From positions 1 to 30,910 of the forward strand of contig JALNZF010000030.1 of NCBI GenBank assembly GCA_023229435.1: a stretch of DNA of 30,910 nucleotides. Reading direction: 5' to 3'. This document shows, piece after piece, positions 25,787-30,910 of the stretch (positions are counted from its first letter, which is position 1; the number at the start of each line of letters is the position of its first letter). This stretch comes from Nitrospirota bacterium (lineage in GTDB: Bacteria; Nitrospirota; UBA9217). The notes under the pieces were generated by a model that saw nothing but the letters and a program-made list of their open reading frames with translations, had not been told where the DNA came from and did not search any database. The position numbers and the translations under genes were made by a program.

Positions 25787-25916
25787 GCAACCTGTCCTCC
25801 TGAGTGGATCATAGTATGGTAATGAGCAACAACGAATGAGATTATGTTCACCAAGGCAGGTGTCGCCGCGTTTTTCATACGCAGCGATCCCGAATAGTTC
25901 TGTGGCGACAGGTGTT

Positions 25917-26375
25917 TCAGATCGATTTCTTCTGTTCCCTGTCTCGCTGCTCCTGGGCAAGAAAGTCCAGGATAATATCGTCGAGCCCCTTTTCTTTCGC
26001 ATCCGCCCTCGCTGGAGTCTGAGCAGGCGGAGCGGGTTTTTCCCCAGCCGGGGTCGGCGCGGCGGGCGCCGGCACGGACGCAGTTGCAGTTGATGGTGTG
26101 TACGTGGATTCGTGCGGGGCGTTATTCAGATCCAGCTTTCCATGCATCAGGTCGCGTATCATCTGCTTGTGCTGCTCCATCATCAACGCGCGCACCACCT
26201 CATCAAGACAGTCGGCCTTGAGAATGTCGGCGTAGCTGGTCTTGCGCGAAGCAAGGATCGCTCCCTGGAGATAGAGGAGAGAAGTTACATAGGGACTGTT
26301 GACCCCGCCGTCCTCGGTCTGGCAGTGGTAGACCTTCCCCTGGAATTTGAAGTCAGTATTGTACCCGGTAAGCAT
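25917..26375 (-). CDS. Conserved hypothetical protein with Ala/Pro-rich linker
   Basis: This 152-residue cytoplasmic protein has no known function. The first 90 residues (TDFKFQGKVYHCQTEDGG, then YLQGAILASRKTSYADIL) form a compact conserved part that I recall only from uncharacterised deltaproteobacterial and Nitrospirota proteins. The middle is a flexible Ala/Pro/Thr linker. The last 25 residues (GLDDIILDFLAQEQRDREQK) form a short amphipathic helix that could be a docking peptide. There is no signal sequence. It ends 130 nt before tktN on the same strand and may be transcribed with it. Confidence 0.75.
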   Translation of the reverse strand: MLTGYNTDFKFQGKVYHCQTEDGGVNSPYVTSLLYLQGAILASRKTSYADILKADCLDEVVRALMMEQHKQMIRDLMHGKLDLNNAPHESTYTPSTATASVPAPAAPTPAGEKPAPPAQTPARADAKEKGLDDIILDFLAQEQRDREQKKSI

Positions 26376-26422
26376 AGGACGGTATTATACAAAGCCGGGC
26401 AGGAAGTTGCAAGCCTTTTTGC

Positions 26423-26451
26423 TTGACAGTAAAAGCAGGTTAGTGTAACTT
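26423..26451 (+). promoter_or_regulatory. Promoter of tRNA-Leu
   Basis: TTGACA, a 17-nt spacer and TAACTT end nine nt before the first base of the tRNA, as expected for a stable RNA promoter. Confidence 0.75.
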
Positions 26452-26460
26452 TCATCGCGT

Positions 26461-26547
26461 GCCGGCGTGGTGAAACTGGTAGACGCAGAGGACTCAAAAT
26501 CCTCCGGGGGCAACTCCATGACGGTTCGATTCCGTCCGCCGGCACCA
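26461..26547 (+). tRNA. tRNA-Leu (anticodon CAA)
   Basis: An 87-nt class II tRNA with encoded CCA. The acceptor stem GCCGGCG/CGCCGGC is perfect, the anticodon stem is GAGGA/TCCTC with loop CTCAAAA giving CAA, the long variable arm is GGGG-GCAA-CTCC, and the T arm contains GGTTCGATTCC. It reads UUG codons. It carries its own promoter and terminator. A 95-bp near copy of its 3' half and terminator lies 1.57 kb downstream, so it served as an integration site. Confidence 0.97.
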
Positions 26548-26587
26548 ATAAAAAGATCGGTTATTCAACCGATCTTTTTTGTTTTAC
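26493..26587 (+). repeat. Attachment-site direct repeat, proximal copy
   Basis: This 95-bp segment runs from the anticodon loop through the CCA end and terminator to GTTTTAC. It matches 28062-28156 at 91 of 95 positions, and all four differences fall in the variable arm. Confidence 0.85.
26551..26580 (+). terminator. Terminator of tRNA-Leu
   Basis: AAAAGATCGGTT and its complement enclose an ATTC loop, followed by a T run. It lies 4 nt after the CCA end. Confidence 0.9.
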
Positions 26588-26661
26588 GACGGACAGAATA
26601 AGGGGGGATAGGTGGTCGTTTTTTCGTAAGGCCTATATGCTTTTCACAGTGATGCACTACG

Positions 26662-26894
26662 CTACCTTTTTCGGTTGCCGCTTGATGATAAGCTTGGCAC
26701 CCAAGGCGTCCGCTATCTTCTTCAGCGTCGTGAGGCGGGGAAGACCGTGCGTCAAGCATTCAATTGGGGCCTTATCTTTTTATCCTCTGTTGAACAATGT
26801 TACGCGCAAGTTCGTACTCGGGCATGACTTTATCATGCTCTATCTTAACAGCCTTGTCCTTCAATAGCTCTTCTCTGTGCTTCTGATAATCCAT
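26662..26894 (-). pseudogene. Xre/HTH-type antitoxin with internal deletion
   Basis: The first 40 codons (MDYQKHREELLKDKAVKIEH onwards, VMPEYELARNIVQQRIKR) match the N terminus of HigA-like Xre antitoxins and then hit a TAA at 26772-26774. In another frame the normal end of such proteins follows (GLPRLTTLKKIADALGAKLI, then IKRQPKKVA) to a TAG at 26662-26664. The DNA-binding helix-turn-helix region between them (the usual GLTQEELA part) is missing. The gene starts 5 nt after tumA and would be third in that operon. It probably no longer binds DNA. Confidence 0.7.
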
Positions 26895-26898
26895 CCGC

Positions 26899-27264
26899 TT
26901 ACACCGCCATTTCAAAAAACAGCTTGTCATAGGTCACAACCGGCGCAGTTCTCTTGGCGGTCTCTTTCTTTTCGATCAAGCCCACTTGCTCCAAATACTT
27001 CACGTCGTCCGCGACATTCTTCACGTCCCGCTTTGCCATGCGCGCAAGCTCGTTGATCGAGGACGGTTTTTTCATCTTGATGATATGCAGGAGTCCAAGA
27101 CGTTTCGGAGTCAACACTTTCCGCAAAGCCTCGAAGCTCGTAAAGTACACCTCCGGCCCTTTTACCGGCTTTAATTTCTCTCCGCGTTCAATGGCCTCGA
27201 CTTTCTTGACCGTGTCGTCAAGAACGCTCTTTAAACTCTTTATCATGATCTTTTTTATTTTCAT
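26899..27264 (-). CDS. tumA: TumA-like antitoxin (HVO_A0114-type winged-helix protein)
   Basis: This 121-residue protein has a MarR-like winged helix in its second half (LGLLHIIKMKKPSSINELAR, then DVKNVADDVKYLEQVGLIEK). The charged N-terminal part (SVLDDTVKKVEAIERGEKLK) probably wraps the toxin. Proteins of this kind are encoded next to TumE toxins, which is the case here: the start overlaps the tumE stop by 4 nt (ATGA) with AGAGGGG as the ribosome site. The expected role is to neutralise TumE and repress the operon. The family assignment rests on recall of the pattern and on the pairing. Confidence 0.8.
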   Translation of the reverse strand: MKIKKIMIKSLKSVLDDTVKKVEAIERGEKLKPVKGPEVYFTSFEALRKVLTPKRLGLLHIIKMKKPSSINELARMAKRDVKNVADDVKYLEQVGLIEKKETAKRTAPVVTYDKLFFEMAV

Positions 27265-27551
27265 AGTTCACCCCTCTTATATTGCTCGATATCGTTATAG
27301 AAATCCTCTGTCAGCTTTCTGAGGCTGACAAATTTGTACGGTTCAACCCTGCCTTTTATATGCCTGTGATCTCCCTTGCCCTCGGTATTGTCGTAGCCGA
27401 TCACCCGGCGCTTTCCCACGATGTAAACGTATGAGTACTTGTAGCCATGCGGCTTGTCTTTCGTCGGTTCGGGCAACTGCCATATCTTGACCTCGACGAT
27501 ATTCCCCGCTTCATCGGGAGCTTTAACGTGCTCAACAAGCCATGCTTTCAT
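27261..27551 (-). CDS. tumE: TumE-family toxin
   Basis: This 96-residue protein carries the signature GYDNTEGKGDHRH (residues 52-64) of the TumE/DUF6516 toxins, followed by VEPYKFVSLRKLTEDFYNDI. The true start is the ATG at 27551, because the longer open frame runs through the operon promoter and a terminator. There is no Shine-Dalgarno, and the promoter predicts a leader of only a few nt, so the message is nearly leaderless. The toxin gene comes first, the reverse of many type II systems. The biochemical target of the family is not established to my knowledge. Confidence 0.82.
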   Translation of the reverse strand: MKAWLVEHVKAPDEAGNIVEVKIWQLPEPTKDKPHGYKYSYVYIVGKRRVIGYDNTEGKGDHRHIKGRVEPYKFVSLRKLTEDFYNDIEQYKRGEL

Positions 27552-27561
27552 AATTATTGGT

Positions 27562-27590
27562 ATGATATGCCTATAGAGAAATAATGTCAA
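27562..27590 (-). promoter_or_regulatory. Promoter of the tumE-tumA operon
   Basis: A perfect TTGACA (27590-27585), a 17-nt spacer and TATCAT (27567-27562) sit ten nt before the tumE ATG. Confidence 0.8.
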
Positions 27591-27592
27591 CC

Positions 27593-27623
27593 AGAAAAGA
27601 AAAGCCCCGGGTTGCCCAGGGGC
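27593..27623 (-). terminator. Terminator between the small broken gene and tumE
   Basis: On the minus strand GCCCCTGGG-CAA-CCCGGGGC, with one bulged base, is followed by TTTTCTTTTC. It begins 8 nt after the stop of the upstream small gene. Confidence 0.8.
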
Positions 27624-27630
27624 CTTGATA

Positions 27631-27894
27631 TTACACCGCCACCGGCTCGTCGGGCATCCGGTCTTGCATTTCACGTATCATCTGCCGCGCCCGTTCAAAC
27701 CGTTGCGTCGCATCGTAGATGATAGTCATAAAACCGTTGAGGTTGTGAGCAAGCAGGGTTTCCATGCAGTTATCTGCGCCTTCGTATTTCCCAGCTGCCA
27801 GACATTCAACGATACTGAGTATGCCACCAAGGTGATCTAATTAGTCTTCGATCTTCTCGTAAAGGTCATCGGTCTTGATCCTGTGCTTTTTCAT
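27631..27894 (-). pseudogene. Small gene with an in-frame stop after codon 17
   Basis: AGGAG seven nt upstream supports an ATG start. MKKHRIKTDDLYEKIED is followed by TAA (27841-27843), after which the same frame continues for 69 codons (LDHLGGILSIVECLAAGKYE and on to RMPDEPVAV) to a TAA right before a terminator. The second part reads as a plausible helical protein of the sort found in phages and conjugative elements, with no restart codon near the stop. The simplest view is a point nonsense mutation. A deliberate two-cistron arrangement or readthrough cannot be excluded. Confidence 0.6.
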
Positions 27895-28061
27895 TTTCAT
27901 TCTCCTTTTCGTTATGCCTATTTTATGCCCGTCAGACCGGAGAGCCAGCCAAATTACCGTATCTCCTGCCAACTTACCGGACGAAGATAACCCTTGATGT
28001 AACAAGGATTATCGCGTAATTCTAAGCATTTCACAGAGCGCACCGCTCCGTCAGTCTCGCT

Positions 28062-28156
28062 CTCAAAATCCTCCGGGCGCAAGCTCATGACGGTTCGATT
28101 CCGTCCGCCGGCACCAATAAAAAGATCGGTTATTCAACCGATCTTTTTTGTTTTAC
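28062..28156 (+). repeat. Attachment-site direct repeat, distal copy (truncated tRNA-Leu)
   Basis: A copy of the tRNA-Leu 3' half with CCA and terminator. The 5' half is missing and replaced by unrelated sequence, so it cannot be a tRNA. The variable arm differs but keeps pairing, GGGC-GCAA-GCTC. That is what the displaced original 3' end of the host tRNA should look like after integration. Confidence 0.85.
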
Positions 28157-28186
28157 ATCGGATGGAGTGGAACAGAGGTGGGAACA

Positions 28187-28220
28187 TAAAAAAACCCTCC
28201 GGCAAGATACACCGGAGGGT
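28187..28220 (-). terminator. Terminator of the lipoprotein gene
   Basis: ACCCTCCGG and its complement CCGGAGGGT pair around a 9-nt loop, followed on the minus strand by seven Ts. It begins 21 nt after the stop. Confidence 0.9.
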
Positions 28221-28240
28221 CAGTATCCTTTCAGCAGATG

Positions 28241-30268
28241 TTAATGAGGGAAGTTTACGATCGCGTCGATCTGCTCCTGTGTCATGCCGTCCCGGAACTC
28301 CGGGTCGGTGACGGACCAGAAGTTATTTACGATCCTCAGCGCCTCGTTGTCGATCTCCGTGGCCTTGGCCAATGCATCCGCAGCAGTCAGGCTGGTGTCG
28401 TAGGTCCCCAGGATGATAAAGTTGACAATAGCCACACTGCCGCCCACCGGAACAGTGATGGTATAGGAGAAATCAATCATATCGCTTCCATTACCGTTAG
28501 CCAAGCCATCATCGGATTGATATACCACCTGGCCAGCATTGCCAAACACCATACCGATATCGCGGGTGTACTGATCGCCATCCCACGCAGTAATGGCTTT
28601 GCTACTGGTCGACGGCGTATCGTAGATGATCGCGGTGCCGGATGTGCCCAGTTCGGTACCATAGTGGACGGTTGTCGTGATGGGGCTCGGAGTATTGTTC
28701 TCGAATACATCCACCCACCGTCCCCAGAGCTTGTTTGGAACGGTATAGAAAGACCGCGTCACATCGAGGCCGTCGTGGTTCTCGGATCTCGAGGCCATGT
28801 TCTGCACCTCTGCAGGTGTGTTCGTGGTCCAGCCTGCCAGGCCGAGTTCAAATCCGCCGTTTGTCACATGCTCGCCGGCCACGGAATCTTTTACTGAAAC
28901 GAAATCGATCATCGTTAGGTTCGGGGTCCCAAAACCAATGCCGGGAGCGCTCCGTTCTTCAAATGACAGGACAATGCTCTGTCCATTATAGGCGGTCAGA
29001 TTAGCGGTATGCAGAACCCCCGATATACTGGTGGTCGTTGAATACAGCTCTTCAAGTTCGGTACCTGCATTGTTCCGTATTACGACTCTGTAGCTCGGCG
29101 TGTAGCCCGGTGTAAAATCTCCGTCATTAAGCTTGACACTATCTGTCCAGGTGAGTGTCGTCGTCCCGGTGAGGCCGCTTAGGTTCAGGGTCTGCATGAG
29201 GCGCGAATCTGACGTGGCATTCAGGAATGCGGAATATCCACCTGACAGAGGACTGACGCCCGTTGAGTCTCCGTTGGACACGTCCGCCACCGTGACTCCC
29301 TGAGCCGTCCCCATCAACGGCCCATAGAAGGTCAAATCGCCATAGGTCTGAGATCCGAAGGACGACAGATCACTGAACGTAAGCGTAAGTGCAGAGACAA
29401 ACTGAAAATCGCCGCCATCGATAAGGGAAAAATCACCATCGATCTCCCAGACATTCGCCTGGCCGGGGAAACTTTCCCGATAGTACCAGGGCTCATTAAT
29501 CGTCCCTGTATCATTACCGTCACGCGTCTGGCCGAATGAAGTGATTGGCGACGCTGTCGGCGAAGTGATCGGTGTACCGAGCACGAGGGGCACGGTAACG
29601 GTAACAGTATAGTCCACATGCGAGCCGTCCGCTGCCGTAACAGTGTATACAACCGGGTTTGTGAAGTCGTTCTTTGTCACCCCGCTCACCTGTACCGTGC
29701 CGCCCGCAGTCACGCTTGTTCCCGATGTCGCGAACGTGGCGGTAAGGGCCGTTACATCTGTTAAGCCCGAAAGATTGACCGAGATCGTCTTTGCATTTTC
29801 ATCGATGGTGCCGGCAACACCCGAGATCGAATAGGAGGTAATGGCTTTGTCGGTTCTATATGCCACCGTCACGGTCACCGTATAGTTCTGCGTGGAGCCG
29901 TCGGCCGCGTTGACGGTATAGACCACGGGGGTCGAGAAATTGTTCACGGTCACCCCGGTCACCTGCACGGTGCTGCCTACGACCACGCTCGCTCCTGTAG
30001 TCGTAAATGTGGCCGCCAGTGCGGTGTTGTCCGTCCCGTAGGGCACGATAACAGAGATCGTCCTGGCGCTTTCGTTCACGATTCCGGTAGCTGCTGGGGT
30101 TACGATCCCGAATGCGGTAATTGCCTTGGATGACGGCGTAACGACGCCGTTATCGTCGCTACTGGTACCACTGCTGATTCCGCCGCCGCCACCGCCGCCA
30201 CTGCATCCTGCCGCAAGAATCGCCGACAAAAGAAACGATACAACCATATATAACCATGTTCTCTTCAT
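28241..30268 (-). CDS. Secreted lipoprotein with tandem DUF5018/Ig-like repeats
   Basis: This 675-residue lipoprotein starts MKRTWLYMVVSFLLSAILAA and reaches the lipobox Cys at residue 22, followed by a Gly tract (GGGGGGG) and a Ser/Asp linker. The ATG is chosen because AGGAAAG lies upstream; the 39-codon extension of the frame has no signal character. Two homologous repeats of about 88 residues (AITAFGIVTPAATGIVNESA..., AITSYSISGVAGTIDENAKT...) match the bacterial Ig-like DUF5018 pattern and each ends VYTV-AADGS-YTVTVTV. A larger beta-rich domain follows (EPWYYRESFPGQANVWEIDG; HVTNGGFELGLAGWTTNTPA), then a C-terminal domain ending FRDGMTQEQIDAIVNF. It is probably an outer-surface, carbohydrate-binding or adhesive protein. 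No catalytic motif is recognised. It is monocistronic with its own terminator. Confidence 0.85.
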   Translation of the reverse strand: MKRTWLYMVVSFLLSAILAAGCSGGGGGGGISSGTSSDDNGVVTPSSKAITAFGIVTPAATGIVNESARTISVIVPYGTDNTALAATFTTTGASVVVGSTVQVTGVTVNNFSTPVVYTVNAADGSTQNYTVTVTVAYRTDKAITSYSISGVAGTIDENAKTISVNLSGLTDVTALTATFATSGTSVTAGGTVQVSGVTKNDFTNPVVYTVTAADGSHVDYTVTVTVPLVLGTPITSPTASPITSFGQTRDGNDTGTINEPWYYRESFPGQANVWEIDGDFSLIDGGDFQFVSALTLTFSDLSSFGSQTYGDLTFYGPLMGTAQGVTVADVSNGDSTGVSPLSGGYSAFLNATSDSRLMQTLNLSGLTGTTTLTWTDSVKLNDGDFTPGYTPSYRVVIRNNAGTELEELYSTTTSISGVLHTANLTAYNGQSIVLSFEERSAPGIGFGTPNLTMIDFVSVKDSVAGEHVTNGGFELGLAGWTTNTPAEVQNMASRSENHDGLDVTRSFYTVPNKLWGRWVDVFENNTPSPITTTVHYGTELGTSGTAIIYDTPSTSSKAITAWDGDQYTRDIGMVFGNAGQVVYQSDDGLANGNGSDMIDFSYTITVPVGGSVAIVNFIILGTYDTSLTAADALAKATEIDNEALRIVNNFWSVTDPEFRDGMTQEQIDAIVNFPH

Positions 30269-30580
30269 CTGATATCTTTCCTTTCTTATGATCATCATTT
30301 TCTCAAGTCCGAGGCCGTCACCCTGAAACAACGCGTCAGAATAGCAAAATGAGCACTGTTTGACTTTTATAGACGAATTAAACATGATACTTTGGCCCTA
30401 TTGCCAGTACACAATGCCAAATATTTCAACATTTGTCAATACAACTAATGCCGGCGGGTAAACCCAAAGCAGGGCCAAAAAATGGTCATCGTTAACAGAA
30501 CCGGTCCGGGCATTACAAAAACCACGCGAGTTCACCACCCTGAACCAAAGCATCGATTACTGAACACTATGACATTCGCT
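30269..30580. other. Upstream region of the lipoprotein gene
   Basis: This should contain the promoter of the lipoprotein on the minus strand. No gene, RNA or strong hairpin is seen. Confidence 0.4.
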
Positions 30581-30731
30581 TAACAGGCTGTTGAATAAGT
30601 CTTTTTGTGGTTCGACAGGCTCACCACGAACGGATAAATACGAATAAATTCAATACACGCTCCGTTCGCCCTGAGTCCTGAGCTTGCCGAAGGGTCGAAG
30701 GGTAAACGGAGCGTTTTTCAACAACCTGTTA
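30581..30731. repeat. Palindromic element with 15-bp terminal inverted repeats
   Basis: TAACAGGCTGTTGAA (30581-30595) is repeated inverted at 30717-30731 with one mismatch. Inside are two further inverted modules: ACGCTCCGTT (30657-30666) with its complement (30705-30714), and the motif GGTTCGACAGGCTCACCACG with a partner around 30668-30700. The 151-bp element has the look of a MITE. Similar wording is frequent in intergenic DNA of environmental bacteria. Confidence 0.75.
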
Positions 30732-30853
30732 AGTTTATCGCGGTGAGACAGAGGCCCGCAGGGCAGTATGCTGTTATAAAAACAGGCTCAAGTCCCTATC
30801 GAGTGGGTACTTTTGAGCGATTTTAGTAAATCAGATTTCAGGGAGCATGCAGG

Positions 30854-30910
30854 TTAGGACTTTGAGACGAAGATATTCTTCATCTCGTAAACCATAAGCG
30901 CGACGCTGAA
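30854..30910 (-). CDS. Partial ORF, possible transposase C terminus
   Basis: The frame entering from the window edge reads FSVALMVYEMKNIFVSKS and stops at 30854-30856. Such hydrophobic-then-basic ends occur in DDE transposases, and the palindrome-like GCTCAA...TTGAGC at about 30788-30819 could be part of an insertion sequence end. The evidence is thin because only 18 codons are visible. Confidence 0.3.
   Translation of the reverse strand, partial: FSVALMVYEMKNIFVSKS

Larger units (their letters stand above)
26588..28061. mobile_element. Small tRNA-integrated islet, remnant without integrase
   Basis: About 1.5 kb lie between the tRNA-Leu and the duplicated tRNA 3' end. All genes inside point to the minus strand and are of mobile-element character: a toxin-antitoxin pair, a broken antitoxin and a small broken gene. 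No integrase or relaxase is present. The segment is either the residue of a larger integrative element after deletion or a satellite moved by an integrase elsewhere. The boundaries are defined by the direct repeats. Confidence 0.7.

Noticed and set aside
25855..25916. Inverted GGCGACA/TGTCGCC words after the conserved hypothetical gene
   Set aside because: Seven bases around a loop of more than 30 nt with no U tract; not convincing as a terminator or operator.
28062..28156. A second tRNA-Leu gene
   Set aside because: Only the 3' half is present. The D arm, 5' acceptor strand and half of the anticodon stem are missing.

Overview
The window reads as a chromosomal segment of a Gram-negative, didermic bacterium of the Nitrospirota or Desulfobacterota kind. 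This is an inference from gene content: groESL under a CIRCE operator, an ftsE-ftsX-envC-ctpA cluster, a split transketolase, a heme pathway ending in FAD-type protoporphyrinogen oxidase plus ferrochelatase, PilZ signalling and large exported Cys-rich proteins. The phylum is not settled by anything I can see. Core genes are GC-rich. The stretch from about 10.5 to 14.2 kb is visibly AT-rich and looks acquired.

Layout. 0.2-2.8 kb, plus strand: hemH and hemY, the last two steps of protoheme synthesis. 3.0-9.0 kb, minus strand: two giant secreted Cys/Asp-rich repeat proteins whose last ~700 bp are nearly identical, with a stray gene tail after the first. 9.4-10.1 kb: a pseudo-receiver/PilZ c-di-GMP effector. 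10.5-16.2 kb: a four-gene minus-strand defence array of rloA (AAA ATPase), rloB (Toprim-like nuclease), a SIR2-family NADase candidate and a 922-residue helical-repeat partner. 16.47-17.11 kb: a group IIC intron without a reverse transcriptase, placed exactly behind the groEL terminator. 17.2-23.7 kb: groEL, groES, ctpA, envC, ftsX and ftsE, all minus strand. 23.9-26.4 kb: transketolase C and N subunits and a conserved hypothetical protein.

26.46-28.16 kb: an intact tRNA-Leu(CAA), then a 1.6-kb islet bounded on its far side by a 95-bp copy of the tRNA 3' half and terminator. This is the signature of tRNA-targeted integration. The islet holds a TumE/TumA toxin-antitoxin pair, a broken Xre antitoxin and a small gene with an in-frame stop, but no integrase. 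28.2-30.3 kb: a lipoprotein with tandem bacterial Ig-like repeats. The window ends in a palindromic repeat and a possible transposase tail.

The intergenic gaps hold at least five unrelated kinds of short imperfect palindrome, most with perfect or near-perfect terminal inverted repeats. The most interesting parts are the RloAB-SIR2-helical array, the ORF-less terminator-associated intron, the tRNA-bounded islet, and the apparent gene conversion between the two Cys-rich genes.
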